64,000 bases of DNA from the NCBI RefSeq assembly GCF_027942295.1, contig NZ_CP101416.1, positions 3,706,501-3,770,500 on the forward strand, written 5' to 3'. Shown here in pieces: positions 17,232 through 26,046 of this stretch. The stretch comes from Pseudanabaena sp. Chao 1811. GTDB taxonomy: Bacteria; Cyanobacteriota; Cyanobacteriia; Pseudanabaenales; Pseudanabaenaceae. Both the position numbers and the translations under genes were made by a program. Under the pieces are notes generated by a model that was given only the letters and a program-made list of their open reading frames with translations, ran no database searches and was not told where the DNA came from. Every line of letters starts with the position of its first letter. The stretch's first letter is position 1.

Positions 17232-18359
17232 TTACTTTTGGTTGCCAAATATGCCGCCTAAAATATCGCCAATGCCACCTTTAGCAGCATTCCCAAATTG
17301 CTTTTCTTTGAGCTTTTCGAGGACTTCCCGTTCTTCACTACCGATTTTGGTCGGAATATCAATCTTGACTCTGATTAAATGATCGCCACGAGCGACGGGA
17401 TTGCCCAATTTAGGTACACCTAATCCCTCTAGGGTCAGTACTGTATCAGGTTGCGTACCTGCGGGAATTGTGAGCGGTTTCTTGCCATCAACGGTGTTAA
17501 TTGTAATCTTGTCACCAAGGATGGCTTGTAGGTAGCTAATCTTGATTTCCGAAAGAATGTTAATGCCTTCGCGCTCAAACTCGTTGTCAGCTTGGACGAA
17601 TAGATAAACATAGAGATCGCCCGAAGGACCTCCACGCTGTCCTGCATCACCTTCGTTAGATACACGCAATCTTGTACCACTATCAACACCTGCGGGAATG
17701 GTGATTTTCAGTTTCTTGGTAACTTGATTGAGCCCTAAACCATTACAGCTTTCGCATTTGTCCTCAATGGTTTGACCAGTACCATTACAGGTAGGACAGG
17801 TAGAAACCTGCGTAAAACTACCAAAGGGGGTACGTGTGGCGCGACGTACTTGACCAGTACCGCTACAAGTGCCACAAGTACGCGGTCTAGTTCCTGCTTT
17901 TGCCCCCGAGCCGCTACAAGTGCCACAGGTTTCTAAGTGCGAAATTTTGATCTGCTTTTCGCCACCAAATACGGCTTCACGAAATTCTAACTTGAGATCG
18001 AAGCGTAAATCTTCGCCGCGAGTAGGTCCACTGCGACGGCGTGCTTGCTGTTGCCCCGTATTAGAAAAGCCACTAAAGAAGCTTTCAAAGATATCAGCAA
18101 ATCCACCCATATCGCCCATATCAGGTGCGCCACCGCCGCCTGATACGCCAGCTTCGCCAAAGCGGTCATAACGTGCACGAGTCTCTGGTTCTGAGAGAAC
18201 TTCGTAAGCACGATTAATTTCTTTAAATCGTTCATCTGCCCCCGCTTCTTTATTGACATCGGGGTGATATTTTCGAGCTAAACGTCGATATGCTCGTTTG
18301 ATTTCCTCTTTGTCAGTATTGCGATCAACTCCAAGGATTTCGTAATAATCACGCGCCAT
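17232..18359 (-). CDS. dnaJ: Chaperone protein DnaJ (type I)
   Basis: Hsp40 co-chaperone that delivers clients to DnaK and stimulates its ATPase. 375 aa with all type I parts: J domain with HPD ([11 protein letters not shown], residues 31-41), Gly-rich linker ([14 protein letters not shown]), four CxxCxGxG zinc repeats ([42 protein letters not shown]) and the C-terminal substrate-binding domain. dnaK is not adjacent in this window. First gene of the dnaJ-tusA-rsgA run. Confidence 0.97.
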   Translation of the reverse strand: MARDYYEILGVDRNTDKEEIKRAYRRLARKYHPDVNKEAGADERFKEINRAYEVLSEPETRARYDRFGEAGVSGGGGAPDMGDMGGFADIFESFFSGFSNTGQQQARRRSGPTRGEDLRFDLKLEFREAVFGGEKQIKISHLETCGTCSGSGAKAGTRPRTCGTCSGTGQVRRATRTPFGSFTQVSTCPTCNGTGQTIEDKCESCNGLGLNQVTKKLKITIPAGVDSGTRLRVSNEGDAGQRGGPSGDLYVYLFVQADNEFEREGINILSEIKISYLQAILGDKITINTVDGKKPLTIPAGTQPDTVLTLEGLGVPKLGNPVARGDHLIRVKIDIPTKIGSEEREVLEKLKEKQFGNAAKGGIGDILGGIFGNQK

Positions 18360-18480
18360 AGGGGGTTTCTCTGTCGCCTAAAGGATTCATGGACAATTAT
18401 TCTAGTTTAACCTAGCACTTATCGTTTGTTTGTGGATATTTGTAGGGAGTACGTTTTACCGCACATATCGCACATATCTC

Positions 18481-18513
18481 TGTGAAAATCTCAGCAAAAC
18501 CGAGATTTTCACA
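18481..18513. terminator. Hairpin after the ferredoxin gene
   Basis: 12-bp perfect arms (18481-18492, 18502-18513) with a 9-nt loop, 6 bp beyond the ferredoxin stop on the minus strand. Confidence 0.65.
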
Positions 18514-18518
18514 CAAAA

Positions 18519-18815
18519 CTAGGGCTTTGTCTTTACGCTAACATCGCCGTTAACTAATGTCTGACAAGCAAGACGATAGTTAGCAGATTTATTTTTAAGC
18601 TTTTTTTCTTCAAATTCAGTTCTAGGGGATAGATTTTCTAGTCCATCCACAATCTCGACAACACAGGTGGCACATTGTCCATAACCATTACAGTTAGTGA
18701 GCTTCGCAACAAATTTGTAGATATCGATATTGTTTTCGAGAGCCTTGATGCGGAGGTTTGCGCCATCCATAGCGATCGCTTCCTTGCCTTCATTCACAAA
18801 CGTAATGTTTGCCAT
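18519..18815 (-). CDS. Plant-type [2Fe-2S] ferredoxin
   Basis: A 98-aa electron carrier. Cluster ligands are visible as [10 protein letters not shown] (Cys-x5-Cys-x2-Cys) and a fourth Cys in YRLACQTL. The spacing differs from photosynthetic PetF (Cys-x4-Cys-x2-Cys) and matches the divergent cyanobacterial ferredoxins that serve specialised partners. No partner is adjacent. Start ATG at 18815. Confidence 0.88.
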   Translation of the reverse strand: MANITFVNEGKEAIAMDGANLRIKALENNIDIYKFVAKLTNCNGYGQCATCVVEIVDGLENLSPRTEFEEKKLKNKSANYRLACQTLVNGDVSVKTKP

Positions 18816-18928
18816 AACTGAGTATTAATTCTTTGTTAATTTTTATTACTTAGTAAGTATCTTACGAAATGGTTGCTTATCGCAATCTAACCAAAAACGT
18901 AGATGCCAAAGTATAACCATAAATATAT

Positions 18929-18981
18929 AAAACCCATAGGAGAGTTGCGACGCAAAGCGTCGCAACTCTCCTATGGGTTTT
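18929..18981. repeat. Very long GC-AAA-GC hairpin (25-bp arms)
   Basis: Perfect 25-bp arms, AAA loop. It lies between the divergent ferredoxin and LOG-like genes, and its right arm would overlap the 5' end of the LOG frame if an upstream ATG at 18973 were used. Confidence 0.8.
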
Positions 18982-19020
18982 GATATTGAGTGCGAGGATC
19001 AAGCTCCCTCATCTACTAAA

Positions 19021-20100
19021 ATGATATTTATGGCTATAATTCCTTCAACTTCAGATATTAAAGCTCTTGCAGAAGATTTGCATAAGCTGGTTGATAATCT
19101 CGAATCGACCGAGCATGGAGAGCTAATTTACAGTGCCTTAAAGGCGATCGCCCAACTTAGTCAGACCGATGCTGAGCGTCTCGACTGGAAAATTTTGACG
19201 GGTTCTTTGCAGGATATGCAAAAGGCGATCGCCATGTTTTATCCGTACCGTTTTAAGCGCAAGGTGAGTATTTTCGGCTCGGCACGTACCCACTCGGATG
19301 CCCCTGAATATCGGCAAGCCTATGAGTTTGCTGAGCAGATTACCCAAAGGGGCTTTATGGTAATTACTGGAGCTGGGGGCGGTATTATGGCGGCAGGTAA
19401 TGAGGGATCGGGAGAAAATTCCTTTGGCTTAAATATCAGTTTGCCCTTTGAACAAACCAGTAATGGTTTTGTACCTGAAGATTCTCGTCTGGTTAAGTTT
19501 CGCTATTTCTTTACGCGCAAATTATATTTTGTGAAAGAGAGTGATGCGATCGCGCTTTTCCCTGGGGGATTTGGTACGCAGGATGAATTTTTTGAATGTT
19601 TGACGCTTTGCCAAACGGGACGGACTACGCCACGCCCGATGGTGTTAATGGATAAGAAGGGCGGTGATTACTGGAAGCAATGGGATATTTTTGTCCAAGA
19701 GCAGTTGATTGCAAGGGGATTGATTGTCAAGGAGGATCGCAGTCTCTACAAAATTACTGACGATATTGATGAGGCTTGTCAATATATTTCTTCGTTTTAC
19801 AGTGTTTATCATTCCTGTCGATGGGTGGGCGATTTGTTTGTAATTCGCTTAAATTTTGAAATTACTGATGAGCATCTTGAGCGCTTAAACGATAACTTCA
19901 GCGATATTTTGATCAAGGGTAAAATAGAGCGTAGTCAGGCTTTGCCCAAGGAAGCTAATGAGCAACATATTATCGATTTGCCACGGTTAACTATGCACTT
20001 TAATCAACATAGTTTCGGGCGGTTGCAAGAATTGATTACAGCAATTAATGACACCTGTGATAGTGGTAATCCAATGGTTTGCCACCCTGAACAACGTTAA
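19021..20100 (+). CDS. LOG-family (TIGR00730-type) protein
   Basis: About 359 aa. The core is a Rossmann-like LOG/lysine-decarboxylase-like domain: VSIFGSARTHSD, the PGGxGTxxE signature as PGGFGTQDEFFE, and GAGGGIMAAGNEG. LOG proteins act as cytokinin-activating nucleotide 5'-monophosphate phosphoribohydrolases; this long form has extra N- and C-terminal segments and its substrate is not established. ATG at 18973 is in frame but lies inside a perfect hairpin arm, so 19021 (or 19030) is the more likely start. Confidence 0.82.
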   Translation: MIFMAIIPSTSDIKALAEDLHKLVDNLESTEHGELIYSALKAIAQLSQTDAERLDWKILTGSLQDMQKAIAMFYPYRFKRKVSIFGSARTHSDAPEYRQAYEFAEQITQRGFMVITGAGGGIMAAGNEGSGENSFGLNISLPFEQTSNGFVPEDSRLVKFRYFFTRKLYFVKESDAIALFPGGFGTQDEFFECLTLCQTGRTTPRPMVLMDKKGGDYWKQWDIFVQEQLIARGLIVKEDRSLYKITDDIDEACQYISSFYSVYHSCRWVGDLFVIRLNFEITDEHLERLNDNFSDILIKGKIERSQALPKEANEQHIIDLPRLTMHFNQHSFGRLQELITAINDTCDSGNPMVCHPEQR

Positions 20101-20181
20101 TCAAGCAGCGATCGCTAATGGTTAAAATGTTATCAAGAGCTTTCAGCGCCAATCAGTAAACAGATCTAGGAAAAACACATC

Positions 20182-21447
20182 ATGAGAGGCGGTATCCGCA
20201 TCGGCAGCATTTTTGGTATCTCACTATATGTAGATTCATCATGGTTTCTTGTACTTACTATTCTTGCGATCTTACTGGGAAATGCCTATGCCAAGTTGTC
20301 GCCATCCTTTTCCCTAGGTTATGGTGTGATTACCGCCATACTCTTCTTTTTGTCGATCGCATTTAATAAAATTGCTCATGCCCTTATGGCTAAGCTTAGG
20401 GGGGTCGAGATCAATGCGGTTAACATTCAGTTTATTGGTGGCGCTAGTACTGAGCAGGAAGCCAAAGATCCATTCTCCGTATTTAGCATTGCTATCTCTG
20501 GTCCATTAGTTAGCTTAGTTTTAAGCGTGATCGGATTTACGATTGCTTGGCTAATTGCAGGAGACTCCCTTCTTTCCAGTAATCCTAAAGCCATCGAAAA
20601 TTTGCCTACAAGCATCGGTAATATTCGTGCTATCTGGGCAATAATCACTTTGTATTTTGCCCAAATAAACCTATTTATTGGCGTGTTTAGCCTCATTCCT
20701 GCACTTCCCTTTGCAGGCGGTCATATTCTCAAAGCGGCTATTTGGAAATTAACTGGCGATCGCTTTACGGGAATTCGCTGGGCAGCGCGTTCAGGGCAGG
20801 TAGTTAGCGTAATCATCATGATTTATGCAGGACTAGTGTTTGCCAGTAACTTGCTATTCGGCATATTTTTTCTATTGTTAGGCTGGCTACTATTTGGTAA
20901 TGCAGGTAGCTATTTGTATATAAACAACCTCCAGCAAGCACTACTAGCCATTAATGCCGAATCAGCCATGACCAGAGATTTTCGCCTAGTTGATGCTGAT
21001 ATCTCATTACGTGACTTTGCAGACAAATTTCTTCTTATGGAAGAAAAAGATGCCAATCCTATTTATATTGCTTCTGCAAATGGAAGAGATCGTGGTCTAG
21101 TGTCATCAGAAGCGATCCGTCATATTGACAGTCATGAGTGGGAAGCAAAATCTTTACAGACCTTAGTAACCCCCTTAGATGAAATTGACACAGTTGATCT
21201 CAAAGCTCCCATTTTCAATGTGATTAGTCTCATGGAACAAAAACAGTTGCGCTATGTAATTGTGCGATCGCCTGTAGGCTCAGTTGCAGGAGTTATTGAT
21301 CGTGGTGATATTATCAAAGCTCTTGATGGCAAACTACTATGGCGTATTCCTTCTGAATTCATCAAACAGATCAAAACTGATGGAAAGTTTCCACCCAATT
21401 TGCGCCTGAGTGAGATTTGTGAACAGTTAATACAAAATGAGAAATAG
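20182..21447 (+). CDS. M50 site-2-protease-like membrane protein with CBS pair, catalytically degenerate
   Basis: A 421-aa protein with the layout of cyanobacterial S2P family proteases: about six transmembrane helices (1-240) and two CBS domains (about 255-380). It opens exactly like active homologues (GGIRIGSIFGISLYVDSSWF). The zinc motif HExxH is replaced by NKIAH (residues 62-66), so the first His ligand and the catalytic Glu are gone, and the third ligand motif LDGG is FAGG (177-180), losing the Asp. It is therefore probably a pseudoprotease that binds membrane clients or nucleotides through the CBS pair. The frame is intact, which argues for a retained role. Confidence 0.85.
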   Translation: MRGGIRIGSIFGISLYVDSSWFLVLTILAILLGNAYAKLSPSFSLGYGVITAILFFLSIAFNKIAHALMAKLRGVEINAVNIQFIGGASTEQEAKDPFSVFSIAISGPLVSLVLSVIGFTIAWLIAGDSLLSSNPKAIENLPTSIGNIRAIWAIITLYFAQINLFIGVFSLIPALPFAGGHILKAAIWKLTGDRFTGIRWAARSGQVVSVIIMIYAGLVFASNLLFGIFFLLLGWLLFGNAGSYLYINNLQQALLAINAESAMTRDFRLVDADISLRDFADKFLLMEEKDANPIYIASANGRDRGLVSSEAIRHIDSHEWEAKSLQTLVTPLDEIDTVDLKAPIFNVISLMEQKQLRYVIVRSPVGSVAGVIDRGDIIKALDGKLLWRIPSEFIKQIKTDGKFPPNLRLSEICEQLIQNEK

Positions 21448-21475
21448 GAAAATGTTTGTAAGTATCTATTGGAGA

Positions 21476-23218
21476 CTAAAAGCCTAAAGAATCTAAGTCT
21501 CCAGACAGGTCTTCCAAAGTCACCATAGAAGGATTAGAGTCTGACTCAACCTTATTTAGAGAAATAGTCCCCATATTTCCCAAGATTCGCTCTATCGTGA
21601 TCGCTCCTAGATCAGTAATTTCTGATTTTGTGGTTTTAGGGATGTCTGCTTTTATGTCTGAGTTTTGATTGCGCATAGCTGGATCTTCTGCATTTGTCTG
21701 ATCCTCTTCATCCATTAATAGGAGCAATTTATCTAGATCCTGTTTAGGAATTCTTGATTTTATTGAGTCGATATCTTCTTTTAGATCCGTTTTGTCTGAT
21801 GTAAAAGTATCAGATGATTTTTTCTCACTCCCAATTGACGGCACATCAAAGGAGAAATCATTGAATAGGTCATCATCTAAATCCGTAGGTGCAGTCTCAT
21901 CATTCACCCTATGGAGTACAGTTGGATTAACAGGTAGTTCCTCTAACTCCTTGCGATCGCTAATCCCCATCTCGCTATAACTATTAGCTGACCCAGCAGT
22001 CATAAAGTCATCAAATAATGATTCGACAGTAGTGGAGCTTTGAGAGTCTTGAGAACGATCGGAGCCGTTATTGGCTAATGGAGAAGATGGTTTGTCTACT
22101 GATGAAATATTTGGTGGCAAATTTGGTGACGGAGACTCCAGAAAATCTTCAAATAGGGTGTCTGCTGTATTAGAGTCTAAACTAGACTGTGATGCAGTAC
22201 TTAATGATGAAGATTCTAGAAAATCTTCAAACAGGGCATCTGCTGTATTGGGACTTGTACCAGATACTAATGGAACTTCCTTTGCATTAAAGTCAGGTTT
22301 TTCTGTTTGCGGAGGATTGGGAGTTATTACTTCAGAATTAGAATTTTCTAGAACAGGATCCGTGATAGTTTCATCAGATATAGATTGTGCTATTTCGGGT
22401 TTTGGGCTTTCTAAAACAGGATAAGAACTAGGTTGGGGTGGTGTTTCTTGCAAGTCTAAAGTAATACCTTGGTGGTTTACTTCTGTATTCTCTTGATCTT
22501 GAGCAGGTTCTAAAAATATTTTAGTAACAAGTCGAACCTTCGCTTTTTGCCATTGTTGCCCAGGTTGTAATATTGATAGGTTTGTAATTACTTGATCGCC
22601 ATTTTCGTCTGTCTTGCTAGATTCAGCGATCGTATCGAGTAAACTTCGTAGGTTTGGATTGGAAGCTACTGCTGCAAATAAAAAGCTAGGCTTACTAATT
22701 ACTTGAATTAATTCCGTGAGAGTAGTCAAGCATCGGACAGTGCCAACATGCTCATCGGTAAACCGCACAATAATATCTTGATATTCCTGCAAGTTTTGCT
22801 GAATTTGAGACAACTTTTGTACTAGGATAACCCCTTTTGGATTACTGACAAGATTCATATTTGGATCTTGTACTAAATTTGAGGAATTAGCAATTACTGG
22901 GCTAGGTAATGATTGTCTGGAATGAGGATTTAGGAAAATCTCATATTGCCAAGCTAGGTAATTATTGTCAGAGCGATAGGTCAAAATCTTGACCCGTTTG
23001 ATTTGCTCCACCTGCAAAATCAGCATACCCCGTTGAATAATTGTAATTACTGCTTTTTGGTTTGGTATCTGTGATGCTTGTAAAGAAATTTTGAGACATT
23101 CTCCCTCAAGTGCTGCTTGGGCATGGATGCCTTTAGATTCTAAAGAGCGATTTATCAAAGTAGCGATCGCTTGGGGATCACCCTGCTTTGCCAACTCCAT
23201 AACGCTTAGTTGTGTCAT
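21476..23218 (-). CDS. Large acidic protein with LF(E/D)DF repeats
   Basis: A 580-aa protein not recognised by function. Residues 1-100 form a compact domain (ELAKQGDPQAIATLINRSL ... GMLILQVEQIKRVKI) that recurs in several cyanobacterial proteins. The remainder is acidic and Ser-rich, probably disordered, with four short copies of an LF(E/D/N)DF motif near residues 326, 351, 400 and 450 (ADALFEDFLESSS, ADTLFEDFLESPS, VESLFDDFMTAGS, DDDLFNDFSFD). The first two copies are also close DNA repeats, implying recent duplication. Such spaced motifs suggest a multivalent docking scaffold. It is convergent with the M50-like gene, 28 bp away. Confidence 0.8.
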   Translation of the reverse strand: MTQLSVMELAKQGDPQAIATLINRSLESKGIHAQAALEGECLKISLQASQIPNQKAVITIIQRGMLILQVEQIKRVKILTYRSDNNYLAWQYEIFLNPHSRQSLPSPVIANSSNLVQDPNMNLVSNPKGVILVQKLSQIQQNLQEYQDIIVRFTDEHVGTVRCLTTLTELIQVISKPSFLFAAVASNPNLRSLLDTIAESSKTDENGDQVITNLSILQPGQQWQKAKVRLVTKIFLEPAQDQENTEVNHQGITLDLQETPPQPSSYPVLESPKPEIAQSISDETITDPVLENSNSEVITPNPPQTEKPDFNAKEVPLVSGTSPNTADALFEDFLESSSLSTASQSSLDSNTADTLFEDFLESPSPNLPPNISSVDKPSSPLANNGSDRSQDSQSSTTVESLFDDFMTAGSANSYSEMGISDRKELEELPVNPTVLHRVNDETAPTDLDDDLFNDFSFDVPSIGSEKKSSDTFTSDKTDLKEDIDSIKSRIPKQDLDKLLLLMDEEDQTNAEDPAMRNQNSDIKADIPKTTKSEITDLGAITIERILGNMGTISLNKVESDSNPSMVTLEDLSGDLDSLGF

Positions 23219-23395
23219 ACCCTATTCCCAATTGGCTCCAAGTTGCTGACGATTCCTATTTCGTAATCATTGCGATTTTCTCATTGGTATAGAAAATATC
23301 AAACCGCAAATTAACTCAACTATAGGCTTTGCAGTTTTCACAATGTAACTGACAATTTTACAAATTTGTGAATTTAGAGACAAATTTTAGCGTAA

Positions 23396-23454
23396 TCCTA
23401 GTCCCAAAGAAGAAAGGATGCGCAAAGCGCATCCTTTCTTCTTTGGGACTAGGA
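23396..23454. repeat. Longest GC-AAA-GC hairpin (28-bp arms)
   Basis: Perfect 28-bp arms (23396-23423, 23427-23454), AAA loop, between cp12 and the 580-aa gene. An adjacent weaker 10-bp inverted repeat (23456-23465 with 23483-23492) follows toward cp12 and may be its actual terminator. Confidence 0.85.
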
Positions 23455-23508
23455 GCAAAAGAGAGATAACGCATGGCGCTGCCTCTCTTTTGTGGATTTC
23501 CTAGATAA

Positions 23509-23730
23509 TTAATCTTCGTATAAACGACATTCAGCAGCGTCAGGATTATCATCGCAATAGATTTCAAGGGAGTTCTTGGGCTTATCTTGTTTTTGGTGCG
23601 ATGCTTCAGCTTGTAACTCTTCTACTGCATCCCATGCAGCAGCACATTCCTTAGAGCCAGTACCGCTAACTTCACAGGTTTCTCTAGCTTGCTGTACTTC
23701 TTCTAGAATTTTCTCTTTAATATTGCTCAT
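23509..23730 (-). CDS. cp12: Calvin-cycle regulator CP12
   Basis: Small redox-switch protein that locks GAPDH and phosphoribulokinase into an inactive complex in the dark. 73 aa. Both disulfide pairs are present: Cys19/Cys29 (N-terminal, PRK side) and Cys59/Cys68 (C-terminal, GAPDH side). The core AAAWDAVEELQAE (residues 30-42) and the tail YCDDNPDAAECRLYED are the family hallmarks. Largely disordered until oxidised. Confidence 0.97.
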   Translation of the reverse strand: MSNIKEKILEEVQQARETCEVSGTGSKECAAAWDAVEELQAEASHQKQDKPKNSLEIYCDDNPDAAECRLYED

Positions 23731-23833
23731 GTATTTTTTGTTTCTACTATTCTGTAATCTAGATCCTATCAGACTTAATGCTTGCTAGCCATCTTACGTC
23801 AGGAGTAGGAAATCGCCTTCAAGAATGAGGGAT

Positions 23834-24730
23834 TTAGCCTAGGCTGAAGGTCGATGGAAGCATTCCCGCCAGTATGATAAAGCCGATCCATACATTTTGA
23901 CCGAAAGCCTTTTGGTATAACTCGGCAGGAATTTCAGCTTGGGTCAGTCTGTTACATTGCCATATCCATATTACTCCTGCCGTCAAGCAAGCAAAGTAGT
24001 GTGTGTAACCGAGCTGCATCTCCCAACCTAACCAAAGTAGGCTTCCTAGGGTAATTGTCAAAAAAATGGCGATCGCAAACGTTACATATCTTCCAAAAAA
24101 GAGCGCACTGGAATTAATTCCAACCTTGAGATCATCCTCGCGATCGCTCATGGCATAAATAGTATCAAAACCCATTGTCCAAGCAATTACCGCTAACCAT
24201 AATGCCCAAGCATAGTGATCGAGTCCACCTGTAACTGCACTCCAAGGAATCAGTACCGTAAAGCCCCATGCGATCGAAAGTACTAGCTGTGGTACTGGGA
24301 AAAAGCGCTTACAGGCAGGGTAAATGGCAATTACAGGGGCAGCAGCAAAACATAAGCCAAAACTAAGGGGACTGAGATAGGTTGATAGTAAAAATGCACA
24401 GAGTCCAGAAACTAGCAAAATGGCGATCCCCACTTGTATCGATAGCGATCGCTCAGCAAGGGGTCGATTTTTTGTGCGTTCTACTTGTGGATCAATATCG
24501 CGATCCCAGAGATCATTAATGACACAACCTGCGGCACTAGTTGCCAAGCTCCCAAGAATCACTACACCTAATAAATCAAGTGGTGGCAGTTGGTGCTGTG
24601 ATTTAGCGGCTGCTACGGTTGCCCATAGCGCAGGCAACATCAAAATCAATCTGCCTGCGGGTTTATGCCAACGCAAGAGACGCACAACCTTGTGAAATGT
24701 TGATTCGTTATTGGTGATGCCTGAGTTCAT
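23834..24730 (-). CDS. ubiA: 4-hydroxybenzoate polyprenyltransferase (plastoquinone pathway)
   Basis: UbiA-superfamily membrane prenyltransferase, 298 aa, with about nine helices. It attaches the solanesyl chain to 4-hydroxybenzoate, the step toward plastoquinone-9 in cyanobacteria. Both Asp-rich motifs are intact: NDLWDRDIDPQVERTKNRPL (residues about 67-86) and YAMSDREDDLKVG (about 192-204). The DR-D and DRExD patterns and the absence of the chlorophyll-synthase signature separate it from the paralogous chlG at 42.6 kb. Confidence 0.93.
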   Translation of the reverse strand: MNSGITNNESTFHKVVRLLRWHKPAGRLILMLPALWATVAAAKSQHQLPPLDLLGVVILGSLATSAAGCVINDLWDRDIDPQVERTKNRPLAERSLSIQVGIAILLVSGLCAFLLSTYLSPLSFGLCFAAAPVIAIYPACKRFFPVPQLVLSIAWGFTVLIPWSAVTGGLDHYAWALWLAVIAWTMGFDTIYAMSDREDDLKVGINSSALFFGRYVTFAIAIFLTITLGSLLWLGWEMQLGYTHYFACLTAGVIWIWQCNRLTQAEIPAELYQKAFGQNVWIGFIILAGMLPSTFSLG

Positions 24731-24768
24731 AGTGAATGATTGCCAAGTCTACTGAATAAAAGATTTTA

Positions 24769-24805
24769 ATTCCTGTGGACAGGATTTCATGCTGCCCACA
24801 GGAAT
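24769..24805. terminator. Inverted repeat upstream of ubiA
   Basis: 10-bp arms (24769-24778, 24796-24805) with a 17-nt loop in the intergenic region between divergent genes. Weak; could be a regulatory palindrome rather than a terminator. Confidence 0.4.
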
Positions 24806-24883
24806 CTTGATTGCGCTGCCTATTCTATTTTAGGCAAAGTTGCTGATTACAACGGTTTTCATCATTGTTAAGGTCATGATGGA

Positions 24884-24920
24884 GTTACGAGCATCTCTGT
24901 AACTAGTTACAAGCAGTAAC
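24884..24920 (+). promoter_or_regulatory. Cluster of four GTTAC/GTAAC motifs
   Basis: GTTAC at 24884 and 24906 and GTAAC at 24899 and 24916 alternate within 37 bp and include the palindrome GTAACTAGTTAC. The cluster ends 32 bp before the start of the secreted protein gene, the position expected for an operator. The regulator is unknown. Confidence 0.45.
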
Positions 24921-24952
24921 AGAAACAATTAACAAAATCATGAGGTTTTGAG

Positions 24953-25465
24953 ATGCGATCAATTAATAAACATATTTCTAAATTTAGCTTGCAACTTATT
25001 TCTCAAAAGGCTCTAACTGCCCTGTCGTTAGGATTATCTTTGGCTTTATTTACTATTGCAGGTAAAGCTTCTGCGGAACATTTAGTTACTGGCTTGACCA
25101 ATGAGTTAGCTAATGACAAAACCTGTGAGGGGACAGGTGGCATTCTCGCCTATGCGGAAACTAAGGACTATGCTTTGTATATTTGTGCTGATCTTAAGGA
25201 TGTTTCACAACCAAAGCACTATCGCAGTGTGAACAAAAATGGCACTACTGGGGTAAAACTTACTGCGAGAACCTATAACCCCAATCAAGGTACTTATTTT
25301 GAATTTCATAATGGCGATTATGTGTACATGCTTCAGATTCCCTCCGAAACTATTAAAAAACCTGTACTAATGGTTGAGTTTCCCGATGGTTCAGGGTATG
25401 AACAGCCCATAACGCGGTTTTTGATGAGCAGTGAGTTGCGATCGCCGATTTCTACCAATAAGTAA
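24953..25465 (+). CDS. Secreted protein of unknown function
   Basis: A 170-aa protein with a cleavable signal peptide (hydrophobic core ALSLGLSLALFTIAG, likely cut after ASA near residue 41). The mature part has one Cys pair (KTCEGTGG and LYICADLK) and a beta-rich pattern (YFEFHNGDYVYMLQIP). Not recognised as a named family. It is monocistronic, with a compact intrinsic terminator and a possible operator cluster upstream. Confidence 0.75.
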   Translation: MRSINKHISKFSLQLISQKALTALSLGLSLALFTIAGKASAEHLVTGLTNELANDKTCEGTGGILAYAETKDYALYICADLKDVSQPKHYRSVNKNGTTGVKLTARTYNPNQGTYFEFHNGDYVYMLQIPSETIKKPVLMVEFPDGSGYEQPITRFLMSSELRSPISTNK

Positions 25466-25494
25466 ACAAGGCGGCACTGAGTGCCGCCTTGTTT
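25464..25494 (+). terminator. Intrinsic terminator of the secreted-protein gene
   Basis: 14-bp arms (25464-25477, 25481-25494), loop TGA, followed by a T run. It overlaps the stop codon. Confidence 0.85.
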
Positions 25495-25525
25495 TTGAAA
25501 TATGCTAATATACATATCCTAGATT

Positions 25526-25598
25526 GGGGAATTAGCTCAGTTGGTAGAGTGCTGCGATCGCACCGCAGAGGTCAGGGGTTCGAGCCTCCTATTCTCCA
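25526..25598 (+). tRNA. tRNA-Ala (anticodon CGC)
   Basis: A full 73-nt cloverleaf: 7-bp acceptor stem, 4-bp D stem, 5-bp anticodon stem CTGCG/CGCAG, 7-nt loop with U33 and anticodon CGC at 25559-25561, 5-nt variable loop, 5-bp T stem with TTCGAGC loop, discriminator A. The acceptor carries a G3-U70 wobble pair, the alanine identity element. CCA is not encoded. The HIP1 octamer GCGATCGC (25554-25561) runs through the anticodon stem-loop and supplies the anticodon. The next gene ends 5 bp downstream on the other strand. Confidence 0.96.
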
Positions 25599-25602
25599 TT
25601 AC

Positions 25603-26037
25603 TTATAAATTAAGTTGCCTATCAAGCGTAATTCCAGATTGCGCTAGTTTTCGTGATTGGGGACTTCCTTTTAAAATATTATTACCACCTGAACTAATCC
25701 AATAAAAACGCTTTTTTGGCTGTTGATTTAATTCAGGAGCATCTGTTACTAAAAATTCTTTTAACCAGCTAAATTTTTTTAAAACCGATGTAACCTCAGA
25801 TGTATCAGCGCTATGCACCTCAATGAAATATGTTGTTCCGTCATAGCCAATTGCATAATCCCAACGTGAAGCATTACGGTAAATATCCTTAACAGCAGTA
25901 TCAATATCGACACTACCTTCACACTTTTTCGTGTCAGAAGGTCTAACTTTGTTACTATAATTTCCTAACGCTTGTAAGCCATTTCTATAAGCATCTTTTA
26001 GTAAAGGTGTTGCAGAAACTGCTTCTTTAAAATCCAT
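25603..26037 (-). CDS. Small nuclease-like partner of the adjacent ATPase
   Basis: A 144-aa protein without a recognised name. Residues 56-78 (ASRWDYAIGYDGTTYFIEVH) show the D-x12-E-x-(K) spacing of PD-(D/E)XK nucleases: Asp60, Glu73, with His75 where Lys is usual, and Glu40 as a possible helix-1 acid. This is an inference from pattern alone. It is encoded 9 bp behind the ATPase gene on the same strand, so it is the second gene of a two-gene unit, and its stop lies 5 bp from the tRNA-Ala gene. Confidence 0.7.
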   Translation of the reverse strand: MDFKEAVSATPLLKDAYRNGLQALGNYSNKVRPSDTKKCEGSVDIDTAVKDIYRNASRWDYAIGYDGTTYFIEVHSADTSEVTSVLKKFSWLKEFLVTDAPELNQQPKKRFYWISSGGNNILKGSPQSRKLAQSGITLDRQLNL

Positions 26038-26046
26038 TTTTAAAAC

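Noticed and set aside
18973-19020. ATG at 18973 as start of the LOG-family protein
   Set aside because: The codon lies within the right arm of a perfect 25-bp hairpin and the 16 extra residues look unrelated to the family.
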